A stretch of DNA of 64,000 nt. Source: Parapedobacter pyrenivorans (lineage in GTDB: Bacteria; Bacteroidota; Bacteroidia; Sphingobacteriales; Sphingobacteriaceae). The stretch covers positions 2,530,718 to 2,594,717 of the forward strand of contig NZ_BMER01000001.1 in NCBI RefSeq assembly GCF_014636865.1, in the 5' to 3' direction. Position numbers and translations under genes: made by a program. Below the pieces are notes generated by a model. That model was not told the DNA's origin, made no database searches, and saw only the letters and a list, made by a program, of their open reading frames with translations. Positions 25,545 through 36,931 of this stretch are shown one piece after another (the first letter of the stretch is position 1; each line of letters starts with the position of its first letter).

Positions 25545-27582
25545 TCGATATATTATTTTGGTAATCGGTTTGCTGCATATGTATGCCGTAAGTGCACAGA
25601 CGGACGTTGACCTAATTGTCGAGCGTTTGACCGAACTTACCGCAGAGGAAGTGGCTGAAGATTTTGATTTCTCGGAATTGATCGAACGGTTGGACTACTA
25701 TCAAAGGCACCCCATAGACCTTAATAATACCGATGGGCGAGCGCTGAGGGACCTCCAATTCGTACCCCAACTGTTTATCGACAATCTTTTGGAGCATCGT
25801 GATCGTTCCGGAAAGTTTGTTGCGATTTATGAACTGCAGGCCATTGAAGGGTTGGATATCGAGTTGCTTAGACTGCTTTTACCCTATGTTACCGTAGGTG
25901 TTTCAAGCTCACTCTCCGATGTTGGTATGGTCGAGTTGCTCCGAGAGGGGGAACATGAACTGATGGTTAGGTATGGACGTATCCTTCAACGAAGACGGGG
26001 ATATGAGATTACGGATACTGCGCGCTCGCGATACTTGGGTAGCCCCGATCAAGTGTTTGCGCGCTATCGCTATCAATTCGGTCGCGACGTGCAGGTTGCA
26101 CTCAATATGAAAAAAGATGCAGGCGAAGCGTTTTTCGCTGGAGCTCAGCGATACGGCTTTGACTTTTATTCCGGTAGCCTCTATATCCGTAATCAGGGTA
26201 AGTTAACGGATGTGGTAGTGGGTGACTACGCGTTGCAATTTGGGCAAGGACTGGCCATGTGGGGTGGGTTGGGATTCGGTAAGGGGGCTATGATACAGGG
26301 TATCGCCAAGCAAGCCACGGGCTTACGGCCTTATACGTCATCCAATGAGGTGTTATTTTTACGGGGTGGGGCAGCTACCTTGGCGTTTGGACATCTGTCA
26401 GTTACCCCTTTTCTTTCGTTACGTCGACTCGATGGGTCGATTTCTCATATGGGAGACAGTATATCCGCTGTCAGTTCCCTAAGTCAGGCAGGTCTCCACC
26501 GTACTCCAGCAGAGGTTGCTAACCGTGGTGCGGTACAGCAGTGGGTATCGGGAACCAATGTGCAATACCAATACAGACGACTCCGGATGGGAATAACATC
26601 CTATTATACCCGATTTGATAAGGCTGTCGAGCCCCGACAATTACTCCGCAATCAATATGCATTTCGTGGAAAAGCATTGTGGAATACCAGCATCTATTAC
26701 AATCACTCGTGGCGGGGGATCTATCTTTTTGGCGAGGCTGCACATAGCCACGGCAGTGGTTTTGCTTTCGCCAATGGGTTGATTGCGACTTTGCATCCGC
26801 ACCTGTCACTGGCGTTGCATTACCGTAACTACCAGCGCAATTACCATTCTTTTTTTAGTCAGGGCCTTGCAACGGGAAGCAGCGTGTCCAACGAGCGTGG
26901 TTTTTATTCCGGTTTGGTGTACCATCCAAGCAGGAAAGTCGAGTGGATGGTATACGCCGATTTCTTTCAATTCCCATGGCTTCGTTACCGGGTCGATGCG
27001 CCTTCGCATGGGATTGATATGCTTACGCAATTTACGTTCACTTGGTACAAAAAAGCCAATGTTTCGGTTCGCTACCGCTACCGTAAGCGGCAAGAAAATG
27101 CGACATTAGAACTCCCACACCGTACGCTCGGTGATGTGTCGCGCCAGCAGGTCCGCGTAAATGGACAGTATAAATTGAATGCCATTTGGAGTATGCGGAA
27201 CCGGGTTGAGCTTTCGCATTACCAAAAGGAAGGTGATGTGACCGAGCTGGGATTGATGGTATACCATGATGTTATTTACAAGCCTATGCATGCCAGGTTG
27301 AGCGGTAATATGAGATTAGCGGTGTTCGGTATTCCCGGGTACAATACGCGCATCTATGCATACGAGAATGATGTGTTGTATGCCTATTCTTTTCCCTTAT
27401 ATCATAATGACGGCATCCGCGCGTATCTCAACCTTCGCTATCGATTTGCACGGAAGATGGATATATGGCTGAGGTATGCAACCTTTGTATATCGTGATGT
27501 CACCGAGGTAGGCAGTGGATTGGACGCTATCGCCGGCAACCGTCGTTCAGATATTCGTATCCAATGGAGGTGGCGGTTTTAA
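25534..27582 (+). CDS. Helix-hairpin-helix (ComEA-like) domain fused to outer-membrane beta-barrel
   Basis: A 682-residue protein when started at 25534, where MHFSRYIILVIGLLHMYAVSAQ is a clear signal peptide; the frame runs on further upstream, but that part overlaps the preceding gene and looks non-coding. Residues about 50-115 form a ComEA-type double helix-hairpin-helix (HPIDLNNTDGRALRDLQFV, then YELQAIEGLDIELLRLL). The rest (about 125-682) is rich in alternating aromatic strands (RYRYQFGRDVQVALNMK, YALQFGQGLAMW, WLRYATFVYRDV) and ends RIQWRWRF, an outer-membrane C-terminus. ComEA HhH domains bind DNA in the periplasm. Fused to a barrel near comEC, a role in DNA uptake is a reasonable but unproven inference. 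Confidence 0.75.
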   Translation: MHFSRYIILVIGLLHMYAVSAQTDVDLIVERLTELTAEEVAEDFDFSELIERLDYYQRHPIDLNNTDGRALRDLQFVPQLFIDNLLEHRDRSGKFVAIYELQAIEGLDIELLRLLLPYVTVGVSSSLSDVGMVELLREGEHELMVRYGRILQRRRGYEITDTARSRYLGSPDQVFARYRYQFGRDVQVALNMKKDAGEAFFAGAQRYGFDFYSGSLYIRNQGKLTDVVVGDYALQFGQGLAMWGGLGFGKGAMIQGIAKQATGLRPYTSSNEVLFLRGGAATLAFGHLSVTPFLSLRRLDGSISHMGDSISAVSSLSQAGLHRTPAEVANRGAVQQWVSGTNVQYQYRRLRMGITSYYTRFDKAVEPRQLLRNQYAFRGKALWNTSIYYNHSWRGIYLFGEAAHSHGSGFAFANGLIATLHPHLSLALHYRNYQRNYHSFFSQGLATGSSVSNERGFYSGLVYHPSRKVEWMVYADFFQFPWLRYRVDAPSHGIDMLTQFTFTWYKKANVSVRYRYRKRQENATLELPHRTLGDVSRQQVRVNGQYKLNAIWSMRNRVELSHYQKEGDVTELGLMVYHDVIYKPMHARLSGNMRLAVFGIPGYNTRIYAYENDVLYAYSFPLYHNDGIRAYLNLRYRFARKMDIWLRYATFVYRDVTEVGSGLDAIAGNRRSDIRIQWRWRF

Positions 27583-27624
27583 AATAGTTGAAAAAGTCCT
27601 TCGTTTACACTATGTTTGACGGCA

Positions 27625-28770
27625 ATGAATATGCACATTCTAATCGCGCCAAACGCATTTAAACATGCCCTTGACGCCCGTGAGGTGGCTAGGGCTATCG
27701 AACGAGGTTTGTTAGCCAGCAAACTGCCCTGTTCATGTGAATGTTTTCCGATTGGAGATGGGGGGAATGGTACTTGTGCGTTGATCATGGAAAAACTGCA
27801 AGGGGAAATCGTCGAATTGGTGGTCAACGATCCAATAGGTAGGCCCATTTCAGCGACGTTTGGGCTTATTCAGGGCGGACAGATTGCAGTTATTGAGATG
27901 GCCGATGCCTCCGGGCTTCACTTGTTGAAGAGCAATGAGCTGGATCCGTTACGTGCCAATAGTTATGGTACGGGGCAATTGGTGAAGGGGGCTCTGGAAC
28001 TGGGGGTCAGCGAAGTCATCATTGGTATGGGTGGGTCGGCGACCACCGATGGCGGAAGCGGGATATTGGCGGCATTGGGGCTACGCTTTCTCGATGAGGC
28101 CGGCCAGGAAATCACCGAGTTACCGCTAGGTCTGGAAAAGCTGCATCGAGTCGACCGTTCGGCTATGGATAAGCGGTTAGTGGACTGCAAGCTCACGATT
28201 CTCTGCGATGTAACCAATCCGTTGCTTGGAGAACTTGGTGCAGCCCGTGTTTTCGGTCCACAAAAGGGAGCTACTCCGGAAATGGTAGGTCGGCTAGAGT
28301 CTATTTTGACACGGTATGCGGAGGTCATACATGCGGAGACAGGCGTGTCGATTTCCGGCATCGTATCAGGAGGGGTTGCGGGTGGTGCCAGTGCCGGGTT
28401 ATACGGAGTCTGGGGCGCTCATCTTGTCAATGGAATCGAATATTTTCTGAATCTGACCCAATTTGGAAAATCGCTTGAAAAAAGTGATCTCGTAATAACA
28501 GCGGAGGGTAGCATCGACAGTCAAACGTTGCAAGGCAAGGGGCCTTATGGTGTCGCCAAGCAAGCCAAGCATCTCGGGTTGCCCGTCGTTGGTTTGGCCG
28601 GCAGGATCCCAATGGCTATTACGGCGGATCTGAGCGCTTACTTCGACGTATTGATGGCCATAGCACATGGCCCGTGCTCCTTGGCGGATGCGTTGCCAGC
28701 TACATCCAACGACCTCTCGAGGGTTGCCACCCAAATTGGCAACCTGATCGCAAATACCGTAAAGCGCTGA
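27625..28770 (+). CDS. Glycerate kinase (GlxK/GarK family)
   Basis: A 381-residue glycerate kinase, phosphorylating D-glycerate (the product in this family is usually 2-phosphoglycerate). Family landmarks are HILIAPNAFKHALDA at the N-terminus, FPIGDGGNGTCALI, IEMADASGL, GTGQLVKGALELGVSEVIIGMGGSATTDGG, VFGPQKGAT and ITAEGSIDSQTLQGKGP. The start is 27625 or 27631; a TTG at 27616 is possible but less likely. It lies 42 bases after the HhH-barrel gene on the same strand. Glycerate arises from glucarate/galactarate breakdown, glyoxylate or non-phosphorylative sugar acid pathways, which could connect it to the sugar-acid genes at 10909-12718, though it is 15 kb away. Confidence 0.95.
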   Translation: MNMHILIAPNAFKHALDAREVARAIERGLLASKLPCSCECFPIGDGGNGTCALIMEKLQGEIVELVVNDPIGRPISATFGLIQGGQIAVIEMADASGLHLLKSNELDPLRANSYGTGQLVKGALELGVSEVIIGMGGSATTDGGSGILAALGLRFLDEAGQEITELPLGLEKLHRVDRSAMDKRLVDCKLTILCDVTNPLLGELGAARVFGPQKGATPEMVGRLESILTRYAEVIHAETGVSISGIVSGGVAGGASAGLYGVWGAHLVNGIEYFLNLTQFGKSLEKSDLVITAEGSIDSQTLQGKGPYGVAKQAKHLGLPVVGLAGRIPMAITADLSAYFDVLMAIAHGPCSLADALPATSNDLSRVATQIGNLIANTVKR

Positions 28771-28872
28771 ATTGCTCAAAAACTAAGCCGTCACTTTGCT
28801 TTTTTTGAAATAAATTTCTAATTTGGTCGGTACTAATCGGAAAAACTAACAGAAATAAACCCAATTAACCCG

Positions 28873-31002
28873 ATGAGACCGCCAACACGTATCCGTATTG
28901 GCCATTTACCTTTTGTACGTTTCCTGCTTGCCCTGTTGCTGGGAATAGGGATAGGCTACGCTATGCCCCCACAGCAGTCGCTGCATAGCATGGCGTGGGC
29001 AATATTGGTCGTTGTACTCGTTGCCTTTCTGGGCGTCCTCTGCACTACCAGATTGAGGCAGCATAGGTACTATAGCGTCCTAGGCTTTTTCGCCCTCTTC
29101 GCTTGGTGTGTTGTTGGTTTTATAATGGTATGGCAGTCCGATCCAGCGATAGACCGATTGCATTTCAGCCGTTTCGAATCCAAGGGCTTAATTGGCCATA
29201 TCGTTGATGAACCCGTGGTACATGGAAATCATGTCCGTTTTCCTTTTGAGGTTACTCAAGCATATGTAAGAGATGGAATCGCCCAGGTAGCTGGAAGATT
29301 GATGCTCACGATCAACAGGGAAAATAGCTTGTGCTCTCAGTCACTGAACTACGGTGACGAACTGCTGATACCAACTGGATACGAAGAGGTGTCACCACCA
29401 TACAATCCTGGCGAGCTGGATTACAAGCGCTTTTTGGCTGGTAAAGATATTTGGCATCAGGATTACCTGCAGGCCGTCGAATTGAAAAAAATAAGCACGG
29501 GAAAGGGTAATCCGCTTATAGCCTATGCATTGGCGTTGCGCCAACGAATGGTTGTCAAATTTTCTGCGTATATTTCGGATAAGGATGCTTATTCAGTGGC
29601 GTCTACATTGATTTTGGGATATCGGGCGGAATTGAGCGATGCATTGCTCCAAGCATTCTCCAATACGGGTACCATTCATGTGCTGAGCGTATCGGGCATG
29701 CATGTGGTGATCGTATTCTGGTTGCTTTCCAAATTGCTTTGGTGGATGAATCGCCATCAATACCTCCGGACGGGTAAATTGGTGATTTTGCTATCGGCTG
29801 TATGGGGTTACGCTTTACTTACCGGCTTTTCGCCATCGATATTGCGCGCTACAATAATGATTAGTTTTGTAATGGCAGCTTCCCTCTTTGGTCAACAAAA
29901 TCGCGTTTACAACAGTATTGCTGCATCGGCGTTTTTTTTATTGCTATATAATCCGAAGTTTATCATCGATATCGGATTTCAGCTTTCCTATCTTGCCGTT
30001 TTGGGTATTGTTTTCCTGTATCCCCTTATGCGAGCCGCTTTTCCAGTCGGCAACCGTTTGGTCAGACCTATTGTAGAATACACGTGGATGTCCGTTGGGG
30101 CTCAAGCGGGAGCAGGTCCACTGGCAGCATTTTATTTCCATCAATTTCCCGTATATTTCCTGCCCGCAAATCTGCTTATTGTCTTGCCAGCCAGTAGCAT
30201 TATGTATCTCGGATTTGGTCTGTTGCTCGTGCCTCCAGGGCAAGTAGCCTCCTGGATAGGAATTGCACTGGAGAAATTGATTTTGTTGACGAATGCTTCA
30301 TTGAGTTATATTGAGCAGTTACCCTTGGCAAGTATCGGGGGAATCTGGCTAACTTGGTGGCAGGACGCATTGATTTACATACTGATAGTTATGGCGGTGA
30401 TATCGTTGGCGGCACGCAAAAAATATGGGGTTTATGCGGTACTGGGATGTACAACGCTATTGGTATGTTCTTCGTTTTCAACAACACTCCAATCGGACGA
30501 CCGACAGGAAATCGTGCTATTCAATGTTAGACGCAATTTGGCGATTGGTTTGGTCGATGAACGGAAAGTTTGGTTGTATAGTAATTTGGCTTCTGTAGAC
30601 GACCGGACAATCAGGTATTCTGTATTGCCCAAACTCGAGGCACATGTGCCCATTGAAAACATCCATTTCATACCACAAGACAGCAATTATCACGACCATC
30701 AATTATATGTAAAGGGTGGGGTAATCCAGTTTGACAATACAAGGCTTTTGGTCTACGACGGAACAGCCACGTACGGTGGGCGCTTGGACGTGGATATTCT
30801 TGTTCTGCGGAACAATCCACGCAAATCTCTTCAAACGTTACTCGCTACCATTAACTGCAGACTATTGTTGTTGGATGGTTCTAATTTCGATTCGACCATC
30901 GACCGGTTGGTAACAGAAGCCGGTGCCTTGGATATACCTGTGTATGTGTTAAAAGACAATTTTGCGTATGTTTGGAAGCTAGATGCCGATCATCATGAAT
31001 AG
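28873..31002 (+). CDS. comEC: ComEC/Rec2-family DNA-uptake channel protein
   Basis: A 709-residue polytopic membrane protein. N-terminal helices (VRFLLALLLGIGIGYAM, AWAILVVVLVAFLGVL) lead into an OB-like DUF4131 region (about 100-200). The competence-domain hallmark follows: ALLQAFSNTGTIHVLSVSGMHVVIV, then LLTGFSPSILRATIMISFVMAASLF and more helices up to about residue 515. The C-terminal part (about 540-709) is a shortened soluble domain; a full metallo-beta-lactamase motif (HxHxDH) typical of long ComEC proteins is not visible. ComEC conducts single-stranded DNA across the inner membrane during transformation. Its 3' end overlaps recQ. Confidence 0.93.
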   Translation: MRPPTRIRIGHLPFVRFLLALLLGIGIGYAMPPQQSLHSMAWAILVVVLVAFLGVLCTTRLRQHRYYSVLGFFALFAWCVVGFIMVWQSDPAIDRLHFSRFESKGLIGHIVDEPVVHGNHVRFPFEVTQAYVRDGIAQVAGRLMLTINRENSLCSQSLNYGDELLIPTGYEEVSPPYNPGELDYKRFLAGKDIWHQDYLQAVELKKISTGKGNPLIAYALALRQRMVVKFSAYISDKDAYSVASTLILGYRAELSDALLQAFSNTGTIHVLSVSGMHVVIVFWLLSKLLWWMNRHQYLRTGKLVILLSAVWGYALLTGFSPSILRATIMISFVMAASLFGQQNRVYNSIAASAFFLLLYNPKFIIDIGFQLSYLAVLGIVFLYPLMRAAFPVGNRLVRPIVEYTWMSVGAQAGAGPLAAFYFHQFPVYFLPANLLIVLPASSIMYLGFGLLLVPPGQVASWIGIALEKLILLTNASLSYIEQLPLASIGGIWLTWWQDALIYILIVMAVISLAARKKYGVYAVLGCTTLLVCSSFSTTLQSDDRQEIVLFNVRRNLAIGLVDERKVWLYSNLASVDDRTIRYSVLPKLEAHVPIENIHFIPQDSNYHDHQLYVKGGVIQFDNTRLLVYDGTATYGGRLDVDILVLRNNPRKSLQTLLATINCRLLLLDGSNFDSTIDRLVTEAGALDIPVYVLKDNFAYVWKLDADHHE

Positions 31003-32881
31003 CGTGGAGATTCTCCGGAAGTATTGGAAGCATGAATCGTTTCGACCTTTACAAGAAGATATTATCCGGTCAGTGCTATCGGGGCGCGATACGCTTGCGT
31101 TGATGCCTACAGGAGGGGGAAAGTCAATCTGTTTCCAGGTGCCGGCGATGGCGAAGGAAGGGATATGTATCGTGGTGACGCCCCTCATTGCCCTGATGAA
31201 AGATCAAGTGGAAAACCTTCGGGCAAGAGGTATTGAGGCAATATCCATTTTTTCGGGCATGACTAAGCGTGAAATTGACATTGCATTGGATAATTGCATC
31301 TATGGTCAGATTAAGTTCCTCTACCTATCTCCGGAACGACTTGCCAGTGATTTGGTACAGGAGCGGATCCGTTACATGAAGGTCAACCTCTTTGCTGTGG
31401 ATGAAGCACATTGCATTTCCCAGTGGGGCTATGATTTCCGGCCATCTTATCTCCATGTTGTAGTGCTGCGATCGCTTCACCCCGGTATCCCTTTCCTTGC
31501 ATTGACGGCCACGGCTACGGCTAAGGTAGTCGATGACATCCAAACGCAATTGACTTTTAGCAACGGCCACGTACTGCGGAAAAGTTTTTTCCGCGAAAAC
31601 CTCGCTTACATGGCTTTTGAGGAAGAAGACAAGATGGGAAGGATGCTGCGCGTGATCCGGAAGTTGGGTGGTAGCGGTATTGTATATGTACGCAATAGGC
31701 GGGAGACGCAGGAAGTAGCCCGTACCTTGCTAAATGTAGGCATTTCGGCCGACTTTTACCATGCGGGATTGGAAACCCCCGAACGTGCGCGCAGGCAGGA
31801 AGCATGGATGAAGAATGACACGCGCATTATCGTGGCGACCAATGCTTTCGGGATGGGCATCGATAAGCCGGATGTACGTTGTGTCATTCACTTGGACATA
31901 CCGGATTCGCTTGAAGCCTATTATCAAGAAGCTGGCCGGGCGGGGCGTGATGGTAAGAAAGCATACGCCGTATTGCTTTACCATCAAAGCGACCGCGATC
32001 AACTTGTGAAAAGTCACGCATTGAGTTTCCCATCCATCAATTATATCAAACAGGTCTATCAGCAATTGGCCAACTATTATCAGCTGGCTTATGGGGCAGG
32101 AGAAGGGCTCACACTGGATTTTGATGTTGCCGATTTTTGCGGTCGTTATAAACTGGATGTAATGGCGACGCTTAGCGCGCTGAAATTTCTCGAACGCGAT
32201 GGATGGATCAGCGTAAGCGAAACGGTGTATTTGCCATCACGGGTTAAGTTTGAGGCAGGCCAAACAGACTTGTATAAATTTCAAGTAGAAAATGCAATTT
32301 ATGATGCGATTATCAAAACCATTCTCCGAAGCTATGGCGGTGCGTTTGATGACTTCGTCCCGATTCGCGAATATGAATTAGCGAAAAGACTCGGTAAGAC
32401 ACGTTCAACCGTTATCGAAATGCTTGAATACCTTCAAAAAGCAGAAATCCTTACTTATCTTCCGCAGACAGACAGCCCGCAGTTGCAGTTTTTGCGGCCA
32501 CGGATGGACGGCAAACATCTGCATATTGATAGCCAGTATATCCATGAACGAAAAACTACCAAACAAAACCAATTGCATGCCGTCTTCGCCTACCTCGATG
32601 GTCCGGCTTGCCGCAGTACACAATTGTTGACCTACTTCGACGAAGATAAATCGAAACCGTGCGGTATATGCGATCGTTGTTTGGTGGCCCATAAAAACGA
32701 AAATACAGAAGATCAGCTCATGGTAGAATTGGTGGAACTGTTGTCTGACGGCCCGCTGACCATCGATCAGCTGGTGTTGGGTTTACAATCGGGCGACGAA
32801 GCAACTCGCTTGGCGTTCATACGCAAACGATTGGACGAGGGGAGGTTGAATGTGAATGGGGATAAGTATTACTTAAAGTAA
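30995..32881 (+). CDS. recQ: RecQ-family ATP-dependent DNA helicase
   Basis: A 628-residue RecQ helicase when started at MNSVEILRKYW (30995); an ATG at 30983 would add four residues. It overlaps the end of comEC by 8 to 20 bases. Motifs in order are motif 0 (FRPLQEDIIRSVLSG), Walker A (MPTGGGKS), motif Ia (VVTPLIALMKDQV), DEAH box (AVDEAHCISQWGYDFRPSY), motif III (LALTATAT), motif V (VATNAFGMGIDKPDVR) and motif VI (YYQEAGRAGRDG). The RQC zinc-binding cysteines are in the C-terminal half (CRSTQLL, then CGICDRC). A complete HRDC domain is not obvious. It unwinds DNA in repair and recombination; linkage to comEC may reflect processing of incoming DNA. Confidence 0.96.
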   Translation: MNSVEILRKYWKHESFRPLQEDIIRSVLSGRDTLALMPTGGGKSICFQVPAMAKEGICIVVTPLIALMKDQVENLRARGIEAISIFSGMTKREIDIALDNCIYGQIKFLYLSPERLASDLVQERIRYMKVNLFAVDEAHCISQWGYDFRPSYLHVVVLRSLHPGIPFLALTATATAKVVDDIQTQLTFSNGHVLRKSFFRENLAYMAFEEEDKMGRMLRVIRKLGGSGIVYVRNRRETQEVARTLLNVGISADFYHAGLETPERARRQEAWMKNDTRIIVATNAFGMGIDKPDVRCVIHLDIPDSLEAYYQEAGRAGRDGKKAYAVLLYHQSDRDQLVKSHALSFPSINYIKQVYQQLANYYQLAYGAGEGLTLDFDVADFCGRYKLDVMATLSALKFLERDGWISVSETVYLPSRVKFEAGQTDLYKFQVENAIYDAIIKTILRSYGGAFDDFVPIREYELAKRLGKTRSTVIEMLEYLQKAEILTYLPQTDSPQLQFLRPRMDGKHLHIDSQYIHERKTTKQNQLHAVFAYLDGPACRSTQLLTYFDEDKSKPCGICDRCLVAHKNENTEDQLMVELVELLSDGPLTIDQLVLGLQSGDEATRLAFIRKRLDEGRLNVNGDKYYLK

Positions 32882-32931
32882 ATTTGTGTGTGAAGTCTAA
32901 CTTATGCTACAATGATAATACATGCGCTTAA

Positions 32932-35206
<2,275 letters not shown>

Positions 35207-35211
35207 TTACC

Positions 35212-35670
35212 TTAAGGGTGGGTCTTCGACACCCGATCACTCACTTTCAGGTAAGTGGGTAAGGCAGCAGAACCGTACCAATCAAAAAGCTCCGCTTCCA
35301 GGAGCTTTTCTTTTATGGCTGGATCTGTCTGCAATAGTGTGATCACTTCTTCTTTGCTTTTTGAATCGAAGACAAAGAGGCCGCGGTAGCTGTGGTCGTT
35401 TTTCCCAAAGGGCCCCGCTACGATTAGTTTTTTCATCTTCACCAGCCTGTTGATGTTGTCCATGTGCCCCCGGAACAATTCGCCCACTTTTTGCTTATCG
35501 TCAATCTGGATAGTGCCGGTTTTCAAGATAACAAAAATATAGGATTTCATGCCGTATTCATCGGCTCCCAATGAGTCGGCCAGGGCTTTGTCATAATTTG
35601 GGTTGTCGGTTTGCGCGGTAACCCCAGCGCACCACACTATTACAAGAACAAGTAGGGAAAGCAGTTTCAT
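35212..35670 (-). CDS. YciI-like (YCII-related domain) exported protein
   Basis: A 152-residue protein with a signal peptide (MKLLSLLVLVIVWCAGVTAQ) and a YCII-related ferredoxin-like domain (about 42-135). Visible family features are KSYIFVILKTGT, the HMDNINRLVKMKKLIVAGPFG region with the conserved histidine, LFVFDSKSKEEVITLLQTDP and an aromatic LFDWYG ending. YciI proteins are small, often dimeric, and mostly of unknown function. The exported form is common in Bacteroidota. It is the last of three short minus-strand genes (SRPBCC, YdeI-like, YciI-like), separated from the YdeI-like gene by 10 bases. Confidence 0.8.
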   Translation of the reverse strand: MKLLSLLVLVIVWCAGVTAQTDNPNYDKALADSLGADEYGMKSYIFVILKTGTIQIDDKQKVGELFRGHMDNINRLVKMKKLIVAGPFGKNDHSYRGLFVFDSKSKEEVITLLQTDPAIKEKLLEAELFDWYGSAALPTYLKVSDRVSKTHP

Positions 35671-35680
35671 TTCGTATGGC

Positions 35681-36244
35681 CTATTTCTTATACTTGTCGT
35701 GTAAGCCTATCCCTTGCAGAATAAGTGGCTTGATTCTTTCGATCCTTGCCAGTTTAGTGGTTTCCCGTTTAGCTTCAGTGATGTACTCTAGGTATTCATT
35801 TTTTTTATATGGGGTAAGCCTTTCGAAGTGTTGCCGAAGTGGCAAGTCCTTCAAGGCTTGTTCGAACTGCGGCGGTATGGGGAGTTTTCCCTTGGGTTCG
35901 GATTTCAGTTGCTTACCCGCTTTTTCGTTCACTATAGCTTCGTTGAGATAGGCAAGAATTAGTGCCTCGTTGATTTGGTCTTGTGCGGTAAAGCGCCACT
36001 GTCGTAAAGATTTGGTTCTTCCCTCTTGTGCATTTGTCAAGACATTGCTTTCATCCTTGAGAAAAACGCCGTTGTAGAACCACAGTGTGAAGTGGGATTT
36101 AAACCCCGCAACCCCGACTACATTGCGACCATTGTGAGTGTATACCGGTATGCCCCACTTGATGGTTTCTTCGAGTGCAGTTTTTTGGATAATGGCTTGC
36201 AAGGCAGCCAGTTCTTCCTGCCAGGGGGCTATTATTTTGCTCAT
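35681..36244 (-). CDS. DUF1801 / YdeI-OmpD-associated family protein
   Basis: A 187-residue cytoplasmic protein. The N-terminal part (about 10-110) resembles DUF1801 (ALEETIKWGIPVYTHNGRNVVGVAGFKSHFTLWFYNG). The C-terminal part (about 120-185) matches the bacteriocin-protection YdeI/OmpD-associated type: PPQFEQALKDLPLRQHFERLTPYKKNEYLEYITEAKRE-like with many lysines and arginines. No catalytic residues are known for the family. It lies 7 bases downstream of the SRPBCC gene on the minus strand, so both are in one transcript. Confidence 0.85.
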   Translation of the reverse strand: MSKIIAPWQEELAALQAIIQKTALEETIKWGIPVYTHNGRNVVGVAGFKSHFTLWFYNGVFLKDESNVLTNAQEGRTKSLRQWRFTAQDQINEALILAYLNEAIVNEKAGKQLKSEPKGKLPIPPQFEQALKDLPLRQHFERLTPYKKNEYLEYITEAKRETTKLARIERIKPLILQGIGLHDKYKK

Positions 36245-36251
36245 GCGCTGC

Positions 36252-36776
36252 TTACTGGCTTTCCAGAATTGTTTTTAGGCTCTCCAACCCTTTATCGAAA
36301 TCATCGCCCATGTCGAAAAATAGTGACATGAGGTTGAATGGGTAGGGTGATTTGCCCGAAATCCCCCATTTCACAACCGTTTGGTTCGACCCCGCTGCTT
36401 CGGTAAGCATATAGCACGCTGCTTCGGATTCAATAGGTGTTTTGAAGCGTAATTTGGTGTCCATTCGTTCGCCTTCTACAATGTTGGTGATTTCTTGTTC
36501 GCCCTGGCCTATCTTTTCGCCATCCCAAGCGTATATAAAGCCAACAGTGCCATCGGTACCCGAGGTCGTGTTTTTGACGGAAGGATCCATCTTATGCCAC
36601 GTGTCGTAGTTCTTTTGATTGCTTAGGTGTTTGATGTAGTCAAATACTTCCTGTTTCGGCTTGTTAATCGTGATTTGACGTTCGCTGGTAAATTCACGTT
36701 TGACAAAAAGCGCAGCAATCAACGGAATGGCAATGATTACTGCCAAGATAATCAAAATCTTTTTTACAGTTTTCAT
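36252..36776 (-). CDS. SRPBCC-family protein (polyketide cyclase/START-like) with membrane anchor
   Basis: A 174-residue protein with an N-terminal hydrophobic segment (ILIILAVIIAIPLIAALFV, about 7-25) followed by a SRPBCC fold (VKREFTSERQITINKPKQEV, then VFDYIKHLSNQKNYDTW and a final amphipathic helix FDMGDDFDKGLESLKTIL). These domains form a hydrophobic pocket for lipids or other small molecules; the ligand is unknown. It is the first gene of the three-gene minus-strand unit and has a promoter candidate immediately upstream. Confidence 0.85.
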   Translation of the reverse strand: MKTVKKILIILAVIIAIPLIAALFVKREFTSERQITINKPKQEVFDYIKHLSNQKNYDTWHKMDPSVKNTTSGTDGTVGFIYAWDGEKIGQGEQEITNIVEGERMDTKLRFKTPIESEAACYMLTEAAGSNQTVVKWGISGKSPYPFNLMSLFFDMGDDFDKGLESLKTILESQ

Positions 36777-36802
36777 AATATTAGAGGTTAGTCTTCTTAA
36801 AA

Positions 36803-36835
36803 CAAACTTAGCAAATGTTTTTTTATATGATGAAA
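36803..36835 (-). promoter_or_regulatory. Candidate promoter of the SRPBCC - YdeI - YciI unit
   Basis: On the minus strand TTTC (36835-36832), a 21-base spacer and TAAGTTTG (36810-36803) fit the TTTG / TAnnTTTG pattern with one mismatch in the -33 element. The leader to the start codon at 36776 would be about 20 bases. Confidence 0.4.
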
Positions 36836-36871
36836 AAAAACAGGCAACTTATGATAGGCTAATTCTGGCAC

Positions 36872-36903
36872 AAAAAAAACTCTCCTTGTGTAACAAGGAG
36901 AGT
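36872..36903 (-). terminator. Rho-independent terminator of rpsA
   Basis: Read on the minus strand, ACTCTCCTTG pairs perfectly over 10 bases with CAAGGAGAGT across a five-base loop (36903-36879), followed by seven T (36878-36872). It begins 29 bases after the rpsA stop codon. Confidence 0.88.
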
Positions 36904-36931
36904 CATTCTATTTTGTTAATAGCTTAAGCTA

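Noticed and set aside
27625-28770. Glycerate kinase as the missing KDGal kinase
   Set aside because: The sequence is of the glycerate kinase family, not the PfkB-type sugar kinases to which KDG kinase belongs.
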